A stretch of 64,000 bases of DNA from an uncultured Armatimonadota bacterium (lineage in GTDB: Bacteria; Armatimonadota; Fimbriimonadia; Fimbriimonadales; Fimbriimonadaceae): the NCBI GenBank assembly GCA_903927345.1, contig CAIYMO010000053.1, positions 124,001-188,000 of the forward strand, in the 5' to 3' direction. Position numbers and translations under genes: made by a program. This document shows, one piece after another, positions 8,754 through 16,279 of this stretch (positions are counted from its first letter, which is position 1; every line of letters begins with the position of its first letter). The notes below the pieces were generated by a model that was given only the letters and a program-made list of their open reading frames with translations, did no database searches and was not told the DNA's origin.

Positions 8754-9128
8754 ATGCCCAAGCCAGTTCCAGTTCGGGAGGAACCGAGTGAGGGAAATCC
8801 CGCCAAGATGAACACGATTCAAAAGAGCCTTTTCGAGGCCGAAATTATCGAACAGATTCGGACAGTGTTCGACCCCGAAATCCCCATCAATGTCTACGAT
8901 CTGGGTCTCATTTACGACATTCAAATCGATGACGAGAAGAATGCCCACGTCCTCATGACGCTCACCTCGCCATCCTGTCCGGTTGCGGGTTCGCTTCCCG
9001 GTGAAGTAGAAACCGCTGTGCGAAACACTGCAGGGATCGGAAAGGTCTCCTTGGAGCTCACCTGGGATCCCCCGTTCACCATCGAAATGATGAGCGAAGA
9101 AGCCAAACTGATTTTAGGACTCGACTAA
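8754..9128 (+). CDS. sufT: Fe-S assembly protein SufT (MIP18/DUF59 family)
   Basis: 124 aa. The DUF59 domain (about 25-120) carries the family hallmarks DPEIPINVYDLGLIY and TSPSCPVAGSLPGEVE, with the conserved Cys in the second, and ends in LTWDPPFTIEMMSEEAK. SufT-type proteins help assemble or deliver Fe-S clusters to client proteins. It is the first gene of a tight three-gene operon: its TAA overlaps the ATG of the Rrf2 gene by one base, and an A-type carrier follows. The first 20 residues are extra and low in complexity; M19 is an alternative start. Confidence 0.9.
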   Translation: MPKPVPVREEPSEGNPAKMNTIQKSLFEAEIIEQIRTVFDPEIPINVYDLGLIYDIQIDDEKNAHVLMTLTSPSCPVAGSLPGEVETAVRNTAGIGKVSLELTWDPPFTIEMMSEEAKLILGLD

Positions 9129-9616
9129 TGAAGTTTTCTGCGCAAGAAGAGTACGGTCTCCGTTGCCTTATCCAGATCGCCAAGGCAGGTCGTCCGCTCA
9201 CCATCCCGGAAATTTCCGATCTCGAAGGCATCAGCTCCACCCATGCTGCAAAGACCCTGATGATCCTTCGCAAAGAAGGGTTTGTTGTTGCTAGTCGAGG
9301 ACAGTCTGGCGGATACTCGTTGGCACGAAATGCGGCCGAAATCGCGGTCGGAGACGTGCTTTCAGCAATTGGCGGGAAGCTGTACGACGCGGAGTTCTGT
9401 CGCAAGCATTCTGGAGCCCTGGATATCTGTACTCACGCCGTGGACTGCTCAGTACGCTCACTTTGGCAAATCATCCAGGGCGCAGTCGACAATGTCCTCG
9501 ACAAAGTCACCCTTCAGGATATGGTCGCGACCGAGGCAAAATCTAACGTCACGTTGCACATGGATGGCCGTCCCACGGTTATGTCCCGCCCTCCAGCGGA
9601 GTCTGTAGAAGTATGA
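9128..9616 (+). CDS. Rrf2 family (IscR-like) transcriptional regulator
   Basis: 162 aa. A winged helix-turn-helix fills the first 80 residues, opening with the typical FSAQEEYGLRCL and including the Rrf2 wing SRGQSGGYSLAR. Three cysteines, C91, C101 and C107, sit where IscR ligates a [2Fe-2S] cluster, but with C-x9-C-x5-C spacing rather than C-x5-C-x5-C. It probably senses Fe-S status and controls this operon, which sits at the heart of Fe-S assembly genes. It overlaps sufT by 1 nt and the next gene by 4 nt (ATGA). Target sites were not identified. Confidence 0.9.
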   Translation: MKFSAQEEYGLRCLIQIAKAGRPLTIPEISDLEGISSTHAAKTLMILRKEGFVVASRGQSGGYSLARNAAEIAVGDVLSAIGGKLYDAEFCRKHSGALDICTHAVDCSVRSLWQIIQGAVDNVLDKVTLQDMVATEAKSNVTLHMDGRPTVMSRPPAESVEV

Positions 9617-9954
9617 GTTTCCCGATCCAAATCTCCGATGCTGCCATCGCTCAAGTCAAGCGGATCATCGCTAAGGATGGCCGACCTGAAGTCTTCCTGC
9701 GCCTCGGCGTAAAAGGTGGGGGATGCAGCGGGTTTGAATATCGGATGGAACTTGATACGGTACGTCGTCCCATCGATATCGTTCTTGACGTGGATGGCGT
9801 ATCCATTGTCTGCGACTCTAAAAGTGCGAAGTTCCTTGAGGGGGCGACCTTTGACTACACCGGCAATCTAATCGGTGGTGGTTTTAAGTTCGAAAACCCC
9901 AATGCCGCCCGTTCTTGCGGATGCGGCACGAGTTTTACTCCAAAGTCCGCCTAG
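9613..9954 (+). CDS. A-type iron-sulfur carrier (ErpA/IscA/SufA family)
   Basis: 113 aa, the standard size. The three invariant cluster-binding cysteines are C38 (GGGCSGF) and C102 and C104 (SCGCGTSF). A-type carriers receive a cluster from a scaffold and insert it into apo-proteins. It overlaps the Rrf2 gene by ATGA, showing translational coupling. Its TAG stop at 9952-9954 shares the palindrome CTAG with the stop of the convergent serine hydrolase. Which member of the A-type family it represents cannot be decided by eye. Confidence 0.93.
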   Translation: MSFPIQISDAAIAQVKRIIAKDGRPEVFLRLGVKGGGCSGFEYRMELDTVRRPIDIVLDVDGVSIVCDSKSAKFLEGATFDYTGNLIGGGFKFENPNAARSCGCGTSFTPKSA

Positions 9955-11258
9955 CGGATGAACATTCCGACGATCAACCCATTTTGGACGGCGATACTCA
10001 ACGTCATCTTGGTGTCCCCAAGCGAGACGCGATAAGCCCGTCGAACATCTGTCGTTCCTTCCGACTTCAGCACCACAAACTCCTTCAACTCTCCCATCTC
10101 CGCAAACTTCTTCGACGTTGATATCAGCATCGTGGAAGGCACTTGCTTCAAGAACTCCGGGCTAAAGTCGGCCTCATTGACCTTTCCTTTCAGAAGATTT
10201 GAAAACATTTCCCGGTGCTTCGCCGTCAAATCGGGCATCGTGTCCTCGACGACTGGCGCAGGCGGCTTCGGATTATAGTGCTCCATAATAGCGTTGCTAA
10301 GAGGCCCACGAGCCTCATGCTCGTGGTTGGCGAGAACGATCACTGTGGTTCCGTTAACAGCCCGCTCAATCACGGTCGAGAATCCTGGAATGCCACCAGT
10401 GTGGGCGTAGCTAAAAATCATCCCGTTTTCATAGTTTGGGTGCCATCCAAACCCGTACGGCTCCTTTAGCTTAACCGTCGTGGGGTCCGGGTTGAACATT
10501 AACTGCTTCTCAGCTTCTGTGAAGAGTTTGTTACCGCGAAGTGCAATATCCCAGCGCGTCATGTCTCCCAAAGTTGTCACCAACGCGCCTGCTGAATATG
10601 GCCAGTCCATATTCATCTGAAAACTAGGCATTCCATTCTCGCCAAAGCTCTCAACAACCTTAAACCGCTTCTCAGATCCGGTTGACTTCATACCCGCCGG
10701 CCGAAGCAGATACGAATCAAGAGCGTCGTAATAACCTTTCTTCGTCGTCCTCTCGATCAGACAGCCAAGAAGCGCATAAGCTGTGTTGTTGTAGTTGTAC
10801 GTCGAGCCTGGTGCGAAATCCATCTTGTCATCTTTGACAAACTGCCAGATCCCGTCTGGCGACACCGGCTTTTGCATGACGAAAGCAAACTTCTTAGAAT
10901 CGGTGTAGCTAGGAATTCCGCTCGTGTGAGTAAGCAACTGACGCAGCGTGACGGAGTGCCACGCCACCGGAGTGTCTGGCATCAGCTTCCCCAACGTGTC
11001 CTCATACGCAAACTTCTTCTCCCTGACTAAGCGAACAATAACCCCAGCAGTGAACTGCTTTGTGATTGAAGCAAGACGGTAATGACCATCGTTGTTTGGT
11101 GTCGCCCCCTTACCATAAGTTTTGAGGTGAACCACCTTCCCATCCTTAACCACGGCAACTCCAACTCCCAGAAGCCCTTTTTCAAGGTGCTTCTGAACGA
11201 TTACATCGACAGCGTTGGATTGAAAGAGGGCCAACGAAAGCACAACGGATGTAAGCAT
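9951..11258 (-). CDS. Serine beta-lactamase-like hydrolase (class C/PBP fold), secreted
   Basis: 435 aa. A short hydrophobic N-terminus suggests export. The catalytic set is visible: S64-I-T-K67 (SxxK), Y156-N157-N158 (YxN) and H286-T-G-G (the KTG-equivalent box). The C-terminal 110 residues form a separate beta-rich domain often seen in esterase or D-aminopeptidase relatives. Such proteins may be peptidases, esterases or beta-lactamases; the HTG form argues against assuming antibiotic resistance. It converges on the A-type carrier and overlaps it by four bases. Confidence 0.85.
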   Translation of the reverse strand: MLTSVVLSLALFQSNAVDVIVQKHLEKGLLGVGVAVVKDGKVVHLKTYGKGATPNNDGHYRLASITKQFTAGVIVRLVREKKFAYEDTLGKLMPDTPVAWHSVTLRQLLTHTSGIPSYTDSKKFAFVMQKPVSPDGIWQFVKDDKMDFAPGSTYNYNNTAYALLGCLIERTTKKGYYDALDSYLLRPAGMKSTGSEKRFKVVESFGENGMPSFQMNMDWPYSAGALVTTLGDMTRWDIALRGNKLFTEAEKQLMFNPDPTTVKLKEPYGFGWHPNYENGMIFSYAHTGGIPGFSTVIERAVNGTTVIVLANHEHEARGPLSNAIMEHYNPKPPAPVVEDTMPDLTAKHREMFSNLLKGKVNEADFSPEFLKQVPSTMLISTSKKFAEMGELKEFVVLKSEGTTDVRRAYRVSLGDTKMTLSIAVQNGLIVGMFIR

Positions 11259-11320
11259 TGCGATTCATTACGAATAAGAAGCGAGAATGAGTTGCGCGAA
11301 ATTTGCCATAATAGTTACTT

Positions 11321-11336
11321 AGACCCGTTTGGGTCT
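11321..11336 (+). promoter_or_regulatory. Short hairpin just upstream of tRNA-Ser
   Basis: AGACCC and GGGTCT pair across a GTTT loop, 11 nt before the mature tRNA. It may lie in the tRNA precursor leader. A CATAAT hexamer (11307-11312) just upstream could be the -10 box. Confidence 0.4.
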
Positions 11337-11347
11337 TGACCAAGTGC

Positions 11348-11435
11348 AGAGCGGTGTCCGAGTGGTCGAAGGAGCACGATTGGAAATCGTGTAGGCGGAA
11401 ACGTCTCGAGGGTTCGAATCCCTCTCGCTCTGCCA
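11348..11435 (+). tRNA. tRNA-Ser(GGA)
   Basis: An 88-nt class II tRNA. The acceptor arm AGAGCGG pairs with TCGCTCT (one G-T pair), followed by discriminator G and an encoded CCA. The D-loop contains GTGGTCGAAGG. The anticodon stem CACGA/TCGTG encloses TTGGAAA, so the anticodon is GGA, reading UCC and UCU. A long variable arm with GGCGGAAACGTC is typical of serine tRNAs, and the T-arm is GAGGG-TTCGAAT-CCCTC. Confidence 0.97.
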
Positions 11436-11443
11436 GTTTTCTC

Positions 11444-12001
11444 ATGGCGGTGAATCCTTCCCTTCAGCCAATGCTTGATGCGCTCGAGTCGCGCCTCAAA
11501 ACCGGCAAGCTGAAACTTGAGATCAAATCGGAAACCGAGCTTGAACTTGTGCCTCAAGTTCCCGACTCCTTCCCCCTGACTGTGACTCTTCACGCGGAGG
11601 ACGACGTTGAAGTAGGCTTCGCACCCTGGAGTGAGCATCTTGGCTCAGTCGGCAAAGCAACCAACTTACTCACTTGGCTTCTGACTCCCTACTACCGAGT
11701 GGTGACCGCCTACTCAAAGGGACAAGCCATCGAGTCCTACACCGAGGCATATCGCAATGAAGGCTGGGAGTTCAGGGTCGAGGTCTACTTTATGGATCCA
11801 GAACAGGACCTGCCCGATCCCGACGAGATCCGGATTCGTCAACAGGCGGTGTTCCTTGATTCGAATTACCTGACCCACTACCCGCAGGCCCAGCTTGATC
11901 GAGCAGGATATCCCGTTGGAACACTTCTGGGCGAAACCATTTACGAGTCACGAAACGGCGAATGGCACCCGACGAACGTGCCAGACCTTCCGCAGGATTA
12001 A
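11444..12001 (+). CDS. Conserved hypothetical protein
   Basis: 185 aa from the ATG at 11444; the frame is open upstream but that part overlaps the tRNA, so the ATG is preferred. I do not recognise the family. It is acidic and soluble, with no signal peptide or membrane segment. The first 70 residues resemble a small alpha/beta domain (LDALESRLKTG, then LELVPQVPDSFPLTVTLHAEDDVEVGF), and the second half has aromatic residues around YYRVVTAYSKGQAIESY. It begins only 8 nt after the tRNA, so it may be expressed on the same precursor transcript. Confidence 0.65.
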   Translation: MAVNPSLQPMLDALESRLKTGKLKLEIKSETELELVPQVPDSFPLTVTLHAEDDVEVGFAPWSEHLGSVGKATNLLTWLLTPYYRVVTAYSKGQAIESYTEAYRNEGWEFRVEVYFMDPEQDLPDPDEIRIRQQAVFLDSNYLTHYPQAQLDRAGYPVGTLLGETIYESRNGEWHPTNVPDLPQD

Positions 12002-12011
12002 CCAGCCCGAC

Positions 12012-13070
12012 TCAGCTTTCCCAGGCCAGGGGAATGTGGAGCTTCTGATAGGTCTCAATCGCGAAACGATCCGTCATCCCCGCAACGTAATCCACCGCAC
12101 CCTGGAGCCCCTCGTATCCCTCGGGGAGAGTGTTCGGCTCAACAAAGTGGACAAAGAGGTCTTGAACAAGGCGTTCGGCTTTGGTGACGTCAGGATATAA
12201 CACCGGATAACGAAGATAGACGTTATCGAACATCCATTCCTTAAGACCGTTCATCGCCCGAAGATAGTGATCAGAAATCTTCACGAACGGTTTATCAACG
12301 CTCTGCTCGATAACATCTCGAACAAGAATGCCTATTCTCTCGGAATAGCGCGTCCCCAGCACGTCAAACTCGGCGGGAACAGCATTGATGATCCCCGAAC
12401 GCACAGCGTCATCAATATCGTGATTCAGATAAGCGATTCGATCGCTCAATCGCACCACGGCAGCTTCAAGCGTCGAAACTTGCTCCCCGTCGGCATCACT
12501 GAGGTCCTTTCTTCCTTTGCTGTGACCATCGATTCCCTGGCGAACTTCTGCGCTGAGATTCAAGTTCTCGAGCACATCGACGATCCGCAGAGACTGCTCG
12601 TAGTGCCGGAAGCGACGAGGCGCGCCTAATCCAGCGTCAATAGGCAGTGAGTCTTGGTCAGCCTCACTTCCCCGCTGCTTCCAATACTCGGAAATTGCTT
12701 CGTCCAGCGCTCGTTCTCCGGCATGACCAAACGGCGTATGACCAACGTCGTGTCCGAGTGCAATCGCCTCAATGAGATCCTCGTTCAACCTCAGCGCACG
12801 TCCGATGGTGCGGGCGATCTGTGCCACTTCCAACGTGTGTGTCATACGCGTCCGGTAATGGTCGCCCGTCGGATCAATGAAGACCTGAGTCTTGTGCTTT
12901 AAACGACGAAAGGCCTTGCTGTGGAGAATTCGGTCGCGATCTCGCTGGAAACAAGTTCGTACCAGATCAGAGTCCTCCGACACTTGTCGCCCCTGCGACT
13001 CGACTGCTTTGCAGGCAAGAGGGGATAGCGATGACACTTCTCGCTCTTCAATTTGTTCTCGGATCGTCAT
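12012..13070 (-). CDS. dgt: Deoxyguanosinetriphosphate triphosphohydrolase-like protein
   Basis: 352 aa from the ATG at 13070; a GTG two codons earlier is possible. The HD-domain metal ligands are visible: H78 (RMTHTLEV), H107-D108 (LGHDVG) and a further H111 in HTPFGHAGE. The N-terminal RDRDRILHSKAFRRLKHKTQVF is characteristic of the dGTPase-like (type 2, short) group. These enzymes cleave dNTPs to nucleoside and triphosphate and help control nucleotide pools. A TTATCT hexamer sits 7 nt before the ATG. It ends 10 nt from the convergent hypothetical gene. Confidence 0.92.
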   Translation of the reverse strand: MTIREQIEEREVSSLSPLACKAVESQGRQVSEDSDLVRTCFQRDRDRILHSKAFRRLKHKTQVFIDPTGDHYRTRMTHTLEVAQIARTIGRALRLNEDLIEAIALGHDVGHTPFGHAGERALDEAISEYWKQRGSEADQDSLPIDAGLGAPRRFRHYEQSLRIVDVLENLNLSAEVRQGIDGHSKGRKDLSDADGEQVSTLEAAVVRLSDRIAYLNHDIDDAVRSGIINAVPAEFDVLGTRYSERIGILVRDVIEQSVDKPFVKISDHYLRAMNGLKEWMFDNVYLRYPVLYPDVTKAERLVQDLFVHFVEPNTLPEGYEGLQGAVDYVAGMTDRFAIETYQKLHIPLAWES

Positions 13071-13077
13071 CAGCACC

Positions 13078-13083
13078 AGATAA
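13078..13083 (-). promoter_or_regulatory. -10-like hexamer 7 nt before dgt
   Basis: TTATCT on the minus strand, then 7 nt, then the ATG at 13070. There is no Shine-Dalgarno in the gap. This supports the ATG over the GTG start two codons earlier. Confidence 0.4.
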
Positions 13084-13112
13084 GGACGACTAGAATCGCT
13101 GATTTGAAGCGA

Positions 13113-15383
13113 TTACGATGAAGTCGACGAAGCAAACAGCCGCGAAATCGCCGAACCTTGGTTCTTCAACGAGCTCATTCGGGATTCCATCGCAATGAAC
13201 TTCGCCTTAAGATCATCTTGCTTTTGAGATGCCCGACGGTTGATCGCATCCATATCCTTTTGGAGCTGATCAGCTTGCTTCTTAAAGCTCTCTTGTCCCG
13301 CGACGGCCAGACCGCTTATTGAGTCAGTAAACGTCTTAAGGGACTCGTTGACCGATCCAGAAAGACCTCGAACATAGCTCATTGAGCCAACAACACCTGT
13401 TGTCGTTCCGGTGTATTGAATTTGAAGACCGTTTGCCACCGAGTTCCCAGTTGCACCGGTTAAAAACTGACCGCTTCCCGTGGCGGCTTGTCCAGCAATA
13501 GTTCCGGCGACATCAACTCCGTCAATCAGGGAACCAGCTGCAAATCCAACTCCAGAGTTAGTTCCCAGAGGTGACTGGTTACTCACAAGCGTAAATCGAC
13601 CGTTCGTGCCGTACTTCTTGCTCTCAACCTGAAGCTTTCCTCCATTGTCACTGGCAGTGACGAGGTCCTTGAGTCGAGAATCGCTGTTGATCTTGTTGAC
13701 AATATCCGCCATTGTCGCGCCAACATCGATGTTCAACGTGTAGTTGGAGTTCGACATAAGGGCACCGCCAAATGTGAGTATTTCTGAGACTGTGTTCGGA
13801 CCAGTCTTCGTAGTCGCCGCAACATAGTTCGACTTCGTCGCCACAGTGGTGATGCTAATGTCGTACGGCGTCACACCTGAGGCAAGTGCGCTGGAACCGG
13901 CTGAAACAAAGGTCAACGCGTTGTTCGCGCTCGTTCCTGAGTTCTGGAAAATCTTCCGAACCCCCTCAGGATCCTTGGCTAGAGCTGTCTTGAACACTGA
14001 GGTGTCGAAGTCAATCGTTCCCTTCGAGTTCAATCGCAATCCGATAGACGCTGCGTTCTTGTAGTCGCCGGTCGCGCCAGAGATGTTGTTAAACAGAGAC
14101 GTTGTAAATGTTGAAAGAAACTGACGAACGGTCGAGTCTCCAAAGAGCGGCCCCGTGGCGAAGGTTTTGTCATCGAACGAGCTGTATTGGTCGATAAACC
14201 CAGCGGTCTCATTAAACGAAGTGATGAAGGCCTGAACACGATTCGCAATCGTATCGGTATCGCTCGAAAGCGAGATCGTGGATTTTTCCGGCGTTGTTGC
14301 GTTTGCTTTGATCAGCGTTAACGTGGTTCCCGGGATAACACCTTTGATGCTGTTCGTTGATGATGTCAAGTTCACGCCATCGAGCGTATAAGTCGCGTCT
14401 TGGGCCTGAATCAGCTCGTTCGCGGCTCCCTTTTGCAGAATTCCAAGGGCAGAAAGCGTGTTACCGGAGTCCGTAAACGTCGGAGTTGACGAGGCATTCT
14501 TGATTTCGAGCCGATACTTTGTCGCTCCACCCTCGGTGATCGACACGACTGAAGCTGTAGCGCCAGTTGAAGCTGCGTTGATCTTATCGGCCACACCCTG
14601 GAGCGAGTCTGTCTGCAAGTTCAGGGTCACCGATACTCCGTTGATCTGAACAGTTTGATCCGAAAGACCAGTCACGCCCATTAACGAACCAAGAGCGGTG
14701 GTCGATGCGGTCAGTTTCGTTCCCGCGGCACCGTTTGTAATCAATTCACGAACACTGCTCGTGCCGTTGAGCAATCCAAGCGAGTTCAAGACAGAACCGC
14801 TGACGTCAGAAATCTGTGGCTTTCCAGTTAGTCCGGTAGTTCCGGAACTAATCGTCAGATAAGCGTTGTTGGTTCCACCGTCGATTACCGACGCGGTAAC
14901 CCCGACCGCCAAGGCGTTCACCTTCTGGGCGATCGTCGTAATGGTGTCCGTAGCCTCAACCGTCACCGCCTTCCCGTTAATGTTGAAGGAGCCGGTGTAG
15001 CCGAGCGGATTAGCGGCGCTGCTCTGCGGACCTGAGGAAATCTTTTGAGACTGGGCCAGCTTGGATACAGTCAGATTAAACGAGCCAGCCAAGGTTGCCC
15101 CTGGATCCACGGTGATACTTGCAACCGCATTATCACTCGATGACGCGGTAATTGCAGAAAATGTGCCGAGCGTCGTGAGCTGGTTACCAGCCGTCGCGAT
15201 GCCCGAGATCTTCGACGCGAACTGGCTGTACAACTCAGCTTTGTTTCGCAAAGCGGTTTGCTGCGCAGTCATGCGCTGGATCGGAGCCTTTTCGATGTTT
15301 ACAAGCTGCGTGATGATGCTGTCTGTATCCAGACCACTACTCAAACCACTAAATGAAATTCCATTCGTGCTTGTTACTGCCAT
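13113..15383 (-). CDS. fliD: Flagellar filament cap protein FliD
   Basis: 756 aa, longer than E. coli FliD (about 470), mainly through extra central domains. The FliD N-terminal signature GISFSGLSSGLDTDSIITQLV is followed by a coiled region, and the C-terminal 60 residues form the matching D0 coil (QKDMDAINRRASQKQDDLK). The middle is rich in Ser, Thr, Gly and Ala, as expected for a surface protein. FliD caps the growing filament and promotes flagellin folding. It is preceded by a strong Shine-Dalgarno and is the last gene of a cheW-cheA-HDOD-fliD run; no other flagellar structural genes are in the window. Confidence 0.95.
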   Translation of the reverse strand: MAVTSTNGISFSGLSSGLDTDSIITQLVNIEKAPIQRMTAQQTALRNKAELYSQFASKISGIATAGNQLTTLGTFSAITASSSDNAVASITVDPGATLAGSFNLTVSKLAQSQKISSGPQSSAANPLGYTGSFNINGKAVTVEATDTITTIAQKVNALAVGVTASVIDGGTNNAYLTISSGTTGLTGKPQISDVSGSVLNSLGLLNGTSSVRELITNGAAGTKLTASTTALGSLMGVTGLSDQTVQINGVSVTLNLQTDSLQGVADKINAASTGATASVVSITEGGATKYRLEIKNASSTPTFTDSGNTLSALGILQKGAANELIQAQDATYTLDGVNLTSSTNSIKGVIPGTTLTLIKANATTPEKSTISLSSDTDTIANRVQAFITSFNETAGFIDQYSSFDDKTFATGPLFGDSTVRQFLSTFTTSLFNNISGATGDYKNAASIGLRLNSKGTIDFDTSVFKTALAKDPEGVRKIFQNSGTSANNALTFVSAGSSALASGVTPYDISITTVATKSNYVAATTKTGPNTVSEILTFGGALMSNSNYTLNIDVGATMADIVNKINSDSRLKDLVTASDNGGKLQVESKKYGTNGRFTLVSNQSPLGTNSGVGFAAGSLIDGVDVAGTIAGQAATGSGQFLTGATGNSVANGLQIQYTGTTTGVVGSMSYVRGLSGSVNESLKTFTDSISGLAVAGQESFKKQADQLQKDMDAINRRASQKQDDLKAKFIAMESRMSSLKNQGSAISRLFASSTSS

Positions 15384-15391
15384 CGAAATTC

Positions 15392-15399
15392 TCCTCCTT
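15392..15399 (-). promoter_or_regulatory. Strong Shine-Dalgarno of fliD
   Basis: AAGGAGGA on the minus strand, 8 nt before the fliD ATG. It overlaps the TAA stop of the HDOD gene, suggesting the two are read from one mRNA. It is the strongest ribosome binding site in the window and contrasts with the many starts that have none. Confidence 0.85.
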
Positions 15400-16279
15400 A
15401 AGCCGCGACCATTCCGTAAAGTTGGCTCGCCTCAGCGACCTTCTTCCGTACTTGCTCTTGAATCTGCTCTAGAACTTCATCAGAGAGGCCCAAAGCCTCA
15501 TAGATCACCGGATCGATGCCACCAACTGGTGCCTTATCGTCTCCGTAGTAAAGGTGCTTGTGCATCCAGTCAGCAAGGTGCAACGTTGCGAGCGCTCGAT
15601 CCACCGTAGGCTCGAACGGTCCCTCGTGCCAGCGGATGCTGTGTACGATCTGCTCAGGAAGTCCCCACTTTTCTGCGATCATCGCACCGATGCCCGCATG
15701 GTTATCGCCCAAAAAGTGAGCTTCGATTTCTTCGTAGCTGACGCCCTGCTTGAGAGCCTTCTGAACCATCTTGTCGTAAACCGACTTAAAGTTGCAGAAA
15801 ATGAACATCCGTCCAATGTCGTGCAAAATTCCGATTGTCGAAAGTGTTTCGAGTGATTTCTTATCGACTCCAAGTTTGTGTCCGATGGTCTGGCAAGCCG
15901 CAGCAGTTGCAAAGCTATGCTCCCAGAATCGTCGTGCGCCTTCTGGGTCAACAGGATTCTTGCTGCTGAATGCAGCAATCGATCCAACCGAAAGCGTAAT
16001 CGTCCGAACTTGCTGGATGCCTAGGATCATGACCGCTTGGCCGACACTCGTCACCTGGCGAGACAGGCCATAGTATGCCGAGTTGACAATCCGGAGAACC
16101 TTAGACGCAAGCGCCTGGTCACCTGAGATGATCTCATCGATGCGATGCAAATCAGGCTCAGTCTTGTTCGTTTCGTCCAAGACCTTCGCCACCGCAGTCG
16201 GTAGCGGCGGAAGCTCTTTGAGCGATTGCTCTAAGCGCTTACGTATAACCAATGCTTCTGCATCAACAACCATTTTCAA
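15398..16279 (-). CDS. HDOD domain signalling protein
   Basis: 293 aa. The HDOD domain spans about 20-230: LPPLPTAVAKVLDE, then SGDQALASKVLRIVNSAYYG, SVGQAVMILGIQQVRTI and GILHDIGRMF, all family hallmarks. HDOD proteins resemble HD phosphohydrolases but mostly lack activity and act as adaptors in motility and c-di-GMP signalling. The start overlaps the 3' end of cheA by about 17 nt (or 11 nt from the second ATG), and fliD follows after 14 nt. This placement between cheA and fliD suggests a link between chemotaxis signalling and flagellar assembly; the link is inference. Confidence 0.92.
   Translation of the reverse strand: MKMVVDAEALVIRKRLEQSLKELPPLPTAVAKVLDETNKTEPDLHRIDEIISGDQALASKVLRIVNSAYYGLSRQVTSVGQAVMILGIQQVRTITLSVGSIAAFSSKNPVDPEGARRFWEHSFATAAACQTIGHKLGVDKKSLETLSTIGILHDIGRMFIFCNFKSVYDKMVQKALKQGVSYEEIEAHFLGDNHAGIGAMIAEKWGLPEQIVHSIRWHEGPFEPTVDRALATLHLADWMHKHLYYGDDKAPVGGIDPVIYEALGLSDEVLEQIQEQVRKKVAEASQLYGMVAA

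Noticed and set aside
9951-11258. Antibiotic-resistance beta-lactamase
   Set aside because: HTG instead of KTG and an extra C-terminal domain are common in esterase/peptidase relatives; resistance is not supported.
13113-15383. CRISPR-like or repeat array in the Ser/Thr-rich region
   Set aside because: The similarity is protein-level low complexity of FliD; no regular direct repeats were seen.
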